A stretch of 7,707 nt of DNA from an uncultured Eubacterium sp. (GTDB taxonomy: Bacteria > Bacillota > Clostridia > Lachnospirales > Lachnospiraceae): positions 1 to 7,707 of the forward strand of contig CAMKHH010000048.1 of the NCBI GenBank assembly GCA_946412445.1, given 5' to 3'. Position 1 is the first letter of the stretch. Every line of letters begins with the position of its first letter. Both the position numbers and the translations under genes were made by a program. This document shows, in pieces, positions 1 through 5,449 of the stretch. Under the pieces are notes generated by a model. That model had not been told where the DNA came from. It did not search any database and was given only the letters and a program-made list of their open reading frames with translations.

Positions 1-517
1 GATAATTTCCCTGCGTATATGTGTACCCGGCCAGTCTTCCCTCACTGGGATTCTTCTCTCCAAGCTCGCAGGCAACGGATGTCTCCTGCTCGTTATAGGC
101 TCTGGTTTCTTCAACCAGAGTGCCTACTCGCTTATGGAGTACGCGATATCCGAACTGGCTTTGCACAAAGAGGTATAAGAGTCCTCCAAAGAATGGAATC
201 AGAAGGACAGGGATCAGCCAGGAAATCTGAAATGCAGGATTTTCTTCTCTGTTAATAATAATGATTGCTATAAGCAGTCCAAACAGCGCATAGCCACCAA
301 AGACAAGAACTATATATTGGCGCAGTAAATCCAATCCAATCAAAAGAGCAAGTACCTGCAGAAGCAGAAACAGGATTACAACTCCGGTTCTGCCGAACAC
401 GATTTGTACCATTCCCCGTTTTCCCTTCTGCAAAGTGATGACTTTTTCCCTGTCTGTCTCCTTTGGTTTTCCTCTCTTTTTTTCTGTTTTGTCTCCTTTT
501 TCTGCGATTATTTTCAT
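1..517 (-). CDS. cls: Cardiolipin synthase, N-terminal membrane part (partial, runs off the left edge)
   Basis: Cardiolipin synthases of the phospholipase D family join two phosphatidylglycerol molecules into cardiolipin and glycerol at the cytoplasmic membrane. Only the first 172 codons are here; the two HxKxxxxD catalytic motifs would lie beyond the edge. The N-terminus is a charged stretch of about 35 residues (many Lys and Glu). Three hydrophobic segments follow, at about 45-65, 67-88 and 98-118. The segment beginning NPAFQISWLIPVLLIPFFGG, followed by LLYLF, matches the conserved N-terminal signature of this family (N-P, then W, then P..GG..Y). After it comes a charged cytoplasmic stretch, as expected before the catalytic domain. 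The ATG lies 5 bases after the ligA stop; a weak AGGG site inside the end of ligA, 8 bases before the ATG, suggests translational coupling. An internal ATG (Met36) is a less likely start. The family call rests on the membrane signature only. Confidence 0.85.
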   Translation of the reverse strand, partial: MKIIAEKGDKTEKKRGKPKETDREKVITLQKGKRGMVQIVFGRTGVVILFLLLQVLALLIGLDLLRQYIVLVFGGYALFGLLIAIIIINREENPAFQISWLIPVLLIPFFGGLLYLFVQSQFGYRVLHKRVGTLVEETRAYNEQETSVACELGEKNPSEGRLAGYTYTQGNY

Positions 518-522
518 ATTAA

Positions 523-2478
523 TTACCCTACTTTTATCAGCTTCAGGAAATCCTCCTCGGAAAGTATAGGAATATTCAATTCCTTAGCCTTACGATTTTT
601 TGAAGAATTAGATGCTGTATCATTGTTAATCAGATAGTTTGTTCTGGAAGTTACACTTCCCGTAACTTTTCCGCCTTGTGCTTCTATAAAGTTCTTCAGT
701 TCACTTCGGTTTGCAAAATGCTCCACACTCCCGGTAATGACGAAAATCATTCCCGAAAGCATTTGCGCTGGGGAAGTAACAGTTTCTTCAAAATCCAGAT
801 ACTCTAAAAGGTGGTCCAGATTCTTTCTGTTATCCTCATTTTTAAAGTAATTCACAAAGCTTTGGGCAATCACCAGGCCTATCCCATCCACCAGATTCAT
901 CCGTTCAATATCCGCAGCCCGTATCTCATCCAGGTTTTCTCCAAATTCCCGGCAGATCATCCTGGCATTAGCAACACCGATGTTGGGTATTCCCAACCCA
1001 TATATCAGACGGGGAAGCGTAGTATGCCGGGCTTTCTGAATCCCCTGCCACAGCTTCTGCCAGGATTTCTCTCCAAAGCCATCCATGGCCTTGATCTCCT
1101 CCTGATAGCGATCCAGCTGAAAGATATCTCCGAAATCATGGAGCATTCCATGTGCCATAAACTTCTTCAGCGTTTCCTCAGACAATCCCTCAATATTCAG
1201 AGCATCCCTGCTGGCAAAAAGCGTAAATGCTTTCATCTGTTTCGCAGGACATTCCGGATTGATGCAAAGAAGTGTCTCCACATCGTTCATGCAGGAGAGT
1301 TTTGTTTCGCCACCACAGGCAGGACAGTGCCGGGGAATCTCTATATTACCACTTTTTGTAAGATTACGTGCAATTTGAGGGATAATCATATTCGCCTTAT
1401 ACACCTCAATCTGATCACCTATCCCAAGTCTTAGTTCCTTCATGATACTCACATTGTGAACACTTGCCCTGGATACCGTCGTTCCCTCAAGCTCCACGGG
1501 TGCAAAGATAGCCACCGGATTAATCAATCCAGTTCTGGACGGACTCCATTCAATTTCCAGCAATGTCGATATTTTTTCCTCGTCTGCCCATTTGAATGCA
1601 TATGCATTTCTCGGAAACTTTGTCGTACTTCCCAGACTGTCCCCGTATGCAATATCGTCATAAACTGCCACAAGGCCGTCAGAAGGCAAATCATTTTTCA
1701 CAATTTCGGAAGAAAAGTATTCCATGGTCTCATCCAGAGTACCAGCAGTCACCATACGCTCTTCCACGGTTTCAAATCCCTGTTCCTTCAGCCAGTTCAT
1801 CTGTTGTAATCTGGAATTTTCAAAATACACACCCGCTGCCTGAACCAGCGTAAAAGCAAAGAATTTTACATGGCGTCCCGCCGTAATCAGATTGTTAAGC
1901 TGGCGTACAGAGCCGCTGCAAAGATTTCTGGGGTTTTTATATCTTGCATCTACGTTTTCAATTTCATTATTGATTTTCTCAAAGTCAGAATAGCTGATAA
2001 CCGCTTCACCGCGTAAGACCAGTTCACCCTTATAAGGAATACGCAGAGGAAGATTCTGAAATACTTTTGCATTATTGGTAACTACTTCACCGATTACACC
2101 ATTGCCGCGTGTAACTGCTTTGTACAGGTTTCCGTCCCTGTAGGTAAGGACTATGGTAAGTCCATCCATCTTCCAGGAAAGCAGTACCCTTTGGCCGCCG
2201 ATAAACGCCCTCAGAGCATCGACATCTTTTGTCTTATCCAGGGAAAGCATGGGTGTTCCATGCCTTTCCTTGGGCAGTTCGTCCACTGCCTCGTACCCCA
2301 CCTCCTGTGTCGGAGAATTCGCCAGTATCACCCCTGTCTCAAGTTCCAGCTTCTCTAATTCGTCGTATAGTCTGTCATATTCCAAATCACTTAGAATCTC
2401 TCTGTCCTCGGCATAATAAGCCTTCCTGGCCTCATTCAGTCTGGCTGTCAGCTCTTTTATTCTATCCGTCTTATTCAT
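523..2478 (-). CDS. ligA: NAD-dependent DNA ligase LigA, divergent Lachnospiraceae-type
   Basis: LigA seals nicks in duplex DNA during replication and repair, using NAD+ to adenylate an active-site lysine. The 651-residue protein has the whole domain order, slightly shorter than the usual 660-680. Domain Ia holds YYAEDREILSDLEYD near 21-35. The adenylation domain has KMDG at 103-106 (catalytic Lys103), TRGNG at 123-127, LRGE with Glu158, NPRN at 182-185 and AFKW with Lys296. An OB fold follows, then a four-Cys zinc site (Cys385, 388, 405, 410), helix-hairpin-helix repeats at about 420-560 and a C-terminal BRCT domain at about 575-651. Several normally invariant positions differ: the motif IV lysine of DGVVxK is Val272 (DGLVAV), and TRGDGxxGEDV reads TRGNGxxGEVV. 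The fold-wide conservation and intact frame argue for an active enzyme. The start is fixed by AGAGGA a few bases upstream. It sits 19 bases after rluF and 5 before cls. Confidence 0.95.
   Translation of the reverse strand: MNKTDRIKELTARLNEARKAYYAEDREILSDLEYDRLYDELEKLELETGVILANSPTQEVGYEAVDELPKERHGTPMLSLDKTKDVDALRAFIGGQRVLLSWKMDGLTIVLTYRDGNLYKAVTRGNGVIGEVVTNNAKVFQNLPLRIPYKGELVLRGEAVISYSDFEKINNEIENVDARYKNPRNLCSGSVRQLNNLITAGRHVKFFAFTLVQAAGVYFENSRLQQMNWLKEQGFETVEERMVTAGTLDETMEYFSSEIVKNDLPSDGLVAVYDDIAYGDSLGSTTKFPRNAYAFKWADEEKISTLLEIEWSPSRTGLINPVAIFAPVELEGTTVSRASVHNVSIMKELRLGIGDQIEVYKANMIIPQIARNLTKSGNIEIPRHCPACGGETKLSCMNDVETLLCINPECPAKQMKAFTLFASRDALNIEGLSEETLKKFMAHGMLHDFGDIFQLDRYQEEIKAMDGFGEKSWQKLWQGIQKARHTTLPRLIYGLGIPNIGVANARMICREFGENLDEIRAADIERMNLVDGIGLVIAQSFVNYFKNEDNRKNLDHLLEYLDFEETVTSPAQMLSGMIFVITGSVEHFANRSELKNFIEAQGGKVTGSVTSRTNYLINNDTASNSSKNRKAKELNIPILSEEDFLKLIKVG
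526..529 (-). promoter_or_regulatory. Weak ribosome binding site of cls, inside the last codons of ligA
   Basis: AGGG overlaps the last sense codons of ligA and stands 8 bases before the cls ATG at 517, the correct distance for a Shine-Dalgarno site. It is much weaker than the GAGGA-type sites elsewhere in the window, and the ligA stop codon falls between site and start. This fits a ribosome that ends ligA and restarts on cls. Confidence 0.55.
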
Positions 2479-2483
2479 ATATC

Positions 2484-2490
2484 TTCCTCT
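2484..2490 (-). promoter_or_regulatory. Ribosome binding site of ligA
   Basis: AGAGGAA lies in the 19-base gap between the rluF stop and the ligA ATG, 5 bases before the ATG. It sets the ligA start at 2478 and shows that ligA is initiated independently within the shared transcript. Confidence 0.8.
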
Positions 2491-2497
2491 TTCACGC

Positions 2498-3205
2498 TTA
2501 TCGGTCAGAAATTAATCCCTCATCCAGAAGCTCTCGTTCTTCTCGGGTCAGCTCTCTCCAGGCCCCCGGTTTCAGATTACCAAGAAGAATATTCATAATC
2601 CGAATCCGCCTTAAGCTCTTTACCTGATATCCCAGTTCCCCACACATGCGTCGAATTTGCCGGTTAAGCCCCTGCGTCAATATAATATGGAACTCTTCAG
2701 GGCCGCGTAGGAACACCCTGCATGGTCTAGTCTTAACCTCCAACTCCGACAGATAGACTCCGCGGGACATTGTTTCCAGAAACTTATGATTAAGCTTTCT
2801 GTCTACTTCCACTACATATTCTTTTTCATGATAATTCCTTGCTCTCATCAGCCGGTTAATCATATCTCCATCATTTGTAAGGATAAGAAGTCCCTCTGAC
2901 TCCTTATCCAGCCTGCCTGCATAGGTTACTCGTTCCGGATATGAGAATGCCGTCAGGAGATTGCTTTTTTCTTTTTTCTCAAAGGTACATACAATCCCTC
3001 TTGGCTTATGATAAGCCAGATATATTCCAGGTACCTTTTTATTCACCCGTACCCCGTCCACAAAAACCTCTGCATCCAAAGAAATCTGCATCCCTATGCA
3101 GGCAGTTATTCCATTCACCGTAACTCTGCCGGATTCTATCAGACGGTCACCTTCCCTGCGGGAACAAACCCCGCTGTCGCTTAAAAATTTATTCAATCGA
3201 ATCAT
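2498..3205 (-). CDS. rluF: 23S rRNA pseudouridine synthase, RluF type (RsuA/RluB/E/F family)
   Basis: This enzyme isomerises a uridine in rRNA to pseudouridine; the RluF subgroup acts on U2604 of 23S rRNA in E. coli, and that exact target is inferred here. With the ATG at 3205 the protein is 235 residues. An S4 RNA-binding domain occupies about 2-50 (RLNKFLSDSGVCSRRE). The catalytic motif GRLDKESEGLLILTNDGD carries the nucleophile Asp100. RARNYHEKEY at 121-130 and QGLNRQIRRMCGELGY at 178-193 are typical of the RluF subgroup. The frame is open further upstream to a TTG at 3262, but the S4 domain begins right at MIRLNKF, and the TTG has its purine-rich stretch directly against it, so the ATG is preferred. 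Its own site, GGTGG 8 bases upstream, is weak. Gaps are 90 bases to the membrane-protein gene upstream and 19 bases to ligA. Confidence 0.92.
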   Translation of the reverse strand: MIRLNKFLSDSGVCSRREGDRLIESGRVTVNGITACIGMQISLDAEVFVDGVRVNKKVPGIYLAYHKPRGIVCTFEKKEKSNLLTAFSYPERVTYAGRLDKESEGLLILTNDGDMINRLMRARNYHEKEYVVEVDRKLNHKFLETMSRGVYLSELEVKTRPCRVFLRGPEEFHIILTQGLNRQIRRMCGELGYQVKSLRRIRIMNILLGNLKPGAWRELTREERELLDEGLISDR

Positions 3206-3295
3206 ATCATACACCACCAGAAAATCATAGGGGCTGCTGATGCAGAATATCTGCCTGAACAACCCCTTTCCATGTCAACTCTTTATTCTGTTCTG

Positions 3296-4024
3296 TTAGC
3301 TTCCGGTAACACTGTTAATCAGTGCATCCAGTTTCGCATCTGAGGCTCTTGCGGCTTCATAATCCGCCTGCGTCTTTTGTATCAGCTGCCTGACCTCAGG
3401 CTGATTTTGAATATCATTCATATAAGTCTTGATTGTTTCATCCTTTACTTCAGCTGAAATTACGAGTTTTCCATCGGTATTGGTATAAACATACATCTGG
3501 CTCAAACCAGGTGCCCTGGTTTCAATATCTTTATATTTTGTGTCATAGCTTACGATAACGACATACGTACCATCCTCCTGACCGGGGAAGGTGTAGGACA
3601 TAATCTTCTCATAGCCTTCGATGTTTGGTTCTGCCGTAATAGATGTCTGTTCTTCCTCGGAAAGATTGTCCACCAATGACTTAAGAACATCAATATTCTT
3701 ACCGCCAAGTGCAGTGTAATATTGATTCATCAGGGCACTGAGTTCAGCGTTTCCATTCGCTTCCAGCGTGGAGAGCTCTTCCTTGCCTGTATCGGAACCG
3801 GAGCTGGTTTTGGCATCCCCCTCCTTTTCCGACGTGGAAGCCGTCTGAACATTCTCTTTTTGACTGGTTTCTTTACTTCCGGCCTCTTTGTCTTTATTCA
3901 TCGCCGAGGTAAGGAACCACACACCGAAAAAAATTGCTGCAACTACAATCAAAATACCAAGACCCAGCAGCAGATATCTTAAATTATCGGAAAGCCATTC
4001 TCTGAATTTATTTTTAAACGACAT
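3296..4024 (-). CDS. Membrane-anchored extracytoplasmic protein of unknown function
   Basis: I do not recognise a named family. The 242-residue protein starts with a short positively charged stretch, MSFKNKFREWLSDNLR, then one transmembrane helix at about 17-40. A low-complexity linker rich in Ser, Thr, Glu and Lys covers about 43-85. The soluble domain at about 90-205 (ALMNQYYTALGGKNIDVLKS early on, then the strand TYVVIVSYDTKYKDIETR and another at QMYVYTNTDGKLVISAEV) has the helix-then-curved-sheet rhythm of NTF2-like domains; that comparison is inference. A charged helical tail at 208-242 follows. Topology should be N-in with the domain outside, since the helix is preceded by Arg/Lys and not followed by a lipobox or clear signal peptidase site. 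AGAGGAG at 4038-4032 fixes the start. It is the first gene of the probable operon with rluF, ligA and cls. Similar anchored proteins are common in Lachnospiraceae. Confidence 0.82.
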   Translation of the reverse strand: MSFKNKFREWLSDNLRYLLLGLGILIVVAAIFFGVWFLTSAMNKDKEAGSKETSQKENVQTASTSEKEGDAKTSSGSDTGKEELSTLEANGNAELSALMNQYYTALGGKNIDVLKSLVDNLSEEEQTSITAEPNIEGYEKIMSYTFPGQEDGTYVVIVSYDTKYKDIETRAPGLSQMYVYTNTDGKLVISAEVKDETIKTYMNDIQNQPEVRQLIQKTQADYEAARASDAKLDALINSVTGS

Positions 4025-4031
4025 AAAGATG

Positions 4032-4038
4032 CTCCTCT
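4032..4038 (-). promoter_or_regulatory. Strong ribosome binding site of the membrane-protein gene
   Basis: AGAGGAG lies 7 bases before the ATG at 4024, the best match to the anti-Shine-Dalgarno sequence in the left half of the window. I saw no clear sigma-A promoter in the 53 bases between this gene and the tRNA terminator. Confidence 0.8.
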
Positions 4039-4076
4039 TTTGCTTATGCTTTTTAGTTGTAACTGATTTTTTTATG

Positions 4077-4107
4077 AAAAAGCCGGATAAATGTAATATT
4101 TATCCGG
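4077..4107 (-). terminator. Rho-independent terminator after tRNA-Arg
   Basis: Read on the minus strand, a 10-bp perfect stem (CCGGATAAAT with ATTTATCCGG) encloses a 5-base loop and is followed by C and five T. It begins 11 bases after the tRNA 3' end. The stem is AU-rich and the T run short, so it may be leaky. Transcripts passing it would enter the membrane-protein/rluF/ligA/cls operon. Confidence 0.85.
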
Positions 4108-4117
4108 TTACTTAACA

Positions 4118-4190
4118 CGCATCTGGAGGGATTCGAACCCCCGGCACACGGTACCGGAAACCGTTGCTCTATCCCCTGAGCTACAGATGC
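4118..4190 (-). tRNA. tRNA-Arg (anticodon CCG)
   Basis: The minus strand folds into a complete cloverleaf of 73 bases. Acceptor stem GCATCTG pairs with CAGATGC. The D stem is GCTC/GAGC. The anticodon stem ACGGT/ACCGT closes the loop TTCCGGT, giving anticodon CCG, which reads the arginine codon CGG. A 5-base variable loop and a T arm GGGGG/CCCTC with loop TTCGAAT follow. The discriminator base is G at 4118. CCA is not encoded (the next bases are TGT), so the end must be added by nucleotidyltransferase, as for many tRNAs of Clostridia. A very good promoter lies just upstream and a hairpin terminator just downstream, so the gene is a single-tRNA unit. I see no sign that it has served as an integration site: the 3' end is not duplicated within the window. 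Confidence 0.96.
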
Positions 4191-4215
4191 AAGCCATATC
4201 AAATACAGCTTTATT

Positions 4216-4244
4216 ATCATATCATGGCATCCGGATATTGTCAA
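4216..4244 (-). promoter_or_regulatory. Sigma-A promoter of the tRNA-Arg gene
   Basis: On the minus strand, TTGACA (4244-4239, perfect -35) is followed by a 17-base spacer and TATGAT (4221-4216, one mismatch to TATAAT). The start point should fall near 4209, leaving a 5' leader of about 20 bases to be removed by RNase P. This is the strongest promoter in the window. Confidence 0.9.
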
Positions 4245-4258
4245 TATTCAACATGCGA

Positions 4259-4308
4259 AAAATAGAGTCTGGCCTTAAGCAAGCTTGCTTAAGGCCAGGC
4301 TCTATTTT
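4259..4308 (-). terminator. Very long palindromic terminator after the phosphatase gene
   Basis: The stretch is a 50-base inverted repeat centred between 4283 and 4284. All 25 pairs match except 4268/4299, which is a U-G wobble on the plus-strand RNA and an A/C mismatch on the minus-strand RNA. It starts 8 bases after the end of the phosphatase gene at 4317. On the minus strand the stem ends in A and a run of T, so it can terminate that gene; A and T runs on both flanks make it able to act in both directions. It also insulates the tRNA promoter at 4244 from upstream transcription. Confidence 0.85.
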
Positions 4309-4316
4309 GCTATCTG

Positions 4317-5147
4317 TTATTTTGCACCTTTCTCAATATAACTTTCATCATTAACAGTTTCCACTGTAAATTGCCCATCTGCATAAGTAATCTTAGCCAC
4401 GGCAGCATTGGGTACCGGCTTTGTTACATATTCCGGATCAAGCACCTTAAATAATGTATTAATGGTCATTCCATGTGCTACTACCAGGATATTTCCACCA
4501 CCATTTGCCTCTGCTTCTGCGCCTATCTTATCAAATGCCGACATAATACGTCCGGATGCCGTCTCCCAGTCTTCCGCTTCTTTTGTTTCATCCGACTGGG
4601 CAATCGCATCTGCCAATTCATCGAGTCCTAACAGCACACGAACATCCTCTTCACCTTCATAATTGATGGTTTTCGCTATTGCTTCCAGCATATTGTCATT
4701 GAAATCCCCTTCAAAAATACCAAAATTCCATTCTCTGAGGTCTTTCATCTGAACCAGGGGAAGGGTGTCCAGCTGACCGCACTGTTCCAGAACAATCTTT
4801 GCAGTCTCAATTGCCCGGCCGCTGTCACTGGAATATACCGCATCAAACTTAATTTCTTCCAGATTCAGCCCTCTTCCTAACTGCTCGGCAACTTTCACTC
4901 CAGGCTCAGTCAGCGGTGAATCGGCCCATCCCTGTACCCTGTCAGAAGTATTTAACATTGTTTTTCCATGACGGGTCAAATACATAACAACCTCTTTTTT
5001 TTCAGTTTCTTCGGTTTTTTCTTCGGTTTTTTCTTCGCTTTTTGCTTCCGTTTTCTCCTCTGGTGCTTTTTCAGGTGTCTTTTCATTCGCACCACATCCT
5101 GAAAGTGTCAGCATGGATACTAAAAATACAAACAACATTTTCTTCAT
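4317..5147 (-). CDS. Secreted lipoprotein phosphatase of the histidine phosphatase (phosphoglycerate mutase-like) family
   Basis: The protein is 276 residues from the ATG at 5147. MKKMLFVFLVSMLTLSGC is a lipoprotein signal peptide with lipobox LSGC, so Cys18 would be lipidated and the protein anchored outside the membrane. A Glu/Lys/Thr-rich linker with repeats of KTEE-like units fills about 20-52. The phosphatase domain follows with all catalytic residues visible: RHG with Arg59 and His60 (the phospho-histidine), Arg111 in SSDSGRAIETA, Glu139 in LREWNFGIFEG, and His225 in VVAHG. This branch-2-like core is found in phosphatases and cofactor-dependent mutases; an exported mutase is unlikely, so phosphatase activity is inferred, substrate unknown. 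The frame extends to a TTG at 5168, but the GAGGAG site lies inside that extension and points to the ATG. The frame is intact despite an 8-base A run in the coding strand. Confidence 0.9.
   Translation of the reverse strand: MKKMLFVFLVSMLTLSGCGANEKTPEKAPEEKTEAKSEEKTEEKTEETEKKEVVMYLTRHGKTMLNTSDRVQGWADSPLTEPGVKVAEQLGRGLNLEEIKFDAVYSSDSGRAIETAKIVLEQCGQLDTLPLVQMKDLREWNFGIFEGDFNDNMLEAIAKTINYEGEEDVRVLLGLDELADAIAQSDETKEAEDWETASGRIMSAFDKIGAEAEANGGGNILVVAHGMTINTLFKVLDPEYVTKPVPNAAVAKITYADGQFTVETVNDESYIEKGAK
4995..5056 (-). repeat. 12-bp tandem repeats and an 8-base A run coding the phosphatase linker
   Basis: On the plus strand the unit CTTCGGTTTTTT occurs perfectly at 5009-5020 and 5021-5032, then in degenerate form at 5033-5044 and 5045-5056. 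It encodes the repeated Lys-Thr-Glu-Glu type linker of the lipoprotein. A run of eight T (4995-5002; eight A in the coding strand) follows, just before the catalytic domain. The unit is a multiple of three, so copy change would alter linker length without a frameshift, whereas slippage in the A run would shift the frame. Confidence 0.75.
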
Positions 5148-5156
5148 TTTCTTTTT

Positions 5157-5162
5157 CTCCTC
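5157..5162 (-). promoter_or_regulatory. Ribosome binding site that fixes the phosphatase start
   Basis: GAGGAG lies 9 bases before the ATG at 5147. The site falls inside the frame that would be read from the TTG at 5168, so that upstream start would leave this strong site unused; the ATG start also gives a normal lipoprotein signal peptide. Confidence 0.85.
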
Positions 5163-5179
5163 ACTCAATTAGATCACTT

Positions 5180-5188
5180 TTTATATCA
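5180..5188 (-). promoter_or_regulatory. Candidate extended -10 promoter of the phosphatase gene
   Basis: On the minus strand TGATATAAA combines a TGn extension with a -10 box TATAAA. A start near 5173 would give a leader of about 26 bases that contains the ribosome binding site. I see no good -35 box at 16-18 bases, which is acceptable for an extended -10 promoter but keeps the call tentative. Confidence 0.45.
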
Positions 5189-5221
5189 CTTCCCGCAGTT
5201 ATACCCTGCCGCAAAAAGGGG

Positions 5222-5250
5222 TTGACTTTTGACAGCTGAGCGAATATCAT
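5222..5250 (+). promoter_or_regulatory. Candidate sigma-A promoter of the DUF5688-like gene
   Basis: TTGACT (5222-5227), a 17-base spacer and TATCAT (5245-5250) each differ from consensus by one base. The start would be near 5257, giving a leader of about 190 bases before the ATG at 5450. A second TTGACA overlaps at 5229-5234 but has no good -10 at the right distance. No better promoter is visible closer to the gene. Confidence 0.6.
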
Positions 5251-5435
5251 ATAGCTATATCTTAATTCAAGTAATTTTTCTTATGCCTGTTCTTAAGGCT
5301 GCATTTCTTCAAATCGTTTTTATTTCCCTGATTTTAGCTGTATCAGATTCACGTATTCCGTCTGTGCAAGTGTTTCTGATCGTTAGAATAACATGCCCAT
5401 ATACCCATATACTTTATATTATTAACATCAAAGAA

Positions 5436-5441
5436 AGGTGG
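5436..5441 (+). promoter_or_regulatory. Ribosome binding site that fixes the DUF5688-like gene start
   Basis: AGGTGG lies 8 bases before the ATG at 5450. The in-frame GTG at 5438 overlaps this site and so is unlikely to be the start. Confidence 0.65.
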
Positions 5442-5449
5442 ACGAATCC

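Larger units (their letters stand above)
5148..5449. other. Divergent intergenic region between the phosphatase and DUF5688-like genes
   Basis: About 300 bases hold no gene I can support. The left part carries the phosphatase ribosome binding site (5157-5162) and a candidate promoter (5180-5188). The middle carries a candidate plus-strand promoter (5222-5250). The rest would be a leader of about 190 bases for the DUF5688-like gene. In it I see an imperfect inverted repeat, ATCAGA at 5342-5347 with TCTGAT at 5375-5380 extended by CAC/GTG, and a tandem CCCATATA pair (5396-5411). I recognise no riboswitch or T-box. Confidence 0.6.

Noticed and set aside
19..255. Plus-strand open frame of 78 codons near the left edge
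   Set aside because: The opposite strand encodes the cardiolipin synthase membrane domain with a family signature; the plus-strand product resembles nothing.
811..1434. Plus-strand open frame of 207 codons
   Set aside because: It lies wholly antisense to ligA, whose product is unmistakable, has no recognisable motif, and its composition is that of a shadow frame.
2153..2627. Plus-strand frames over the ligA start and rluF end
   Set aside because: They are antisense to two well-supported genes and span the ribosome binding site of ligA.
3206..3262. Longer RluF starting at the TTG at 3262
   Set aside because: The extra 19 residues are not part of the S4 domain, and the purine stretch lies directly against the TTG with no room for a ribosome.
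4118..4190. tRNA gene as an integration site for a mobile element
   Set aside because: No integrase and no second copy of the tRNA 3' end occur in the window; the flanking genes look like chromosomal backbone.
4053..4244. Minus-strand frame of 63 codons across the tRNA
   Set aside because: It reads through the tRNA and both its promoter and terminator; it cannot be a real protein gene.
5148..5168. Longer phosphatase starting at the TTG at 5168
   Set aside because: The strong GAGGAG site lies inside this extension, and the seven extra charged residues would spoil a standard lipoprotein signal peptide.
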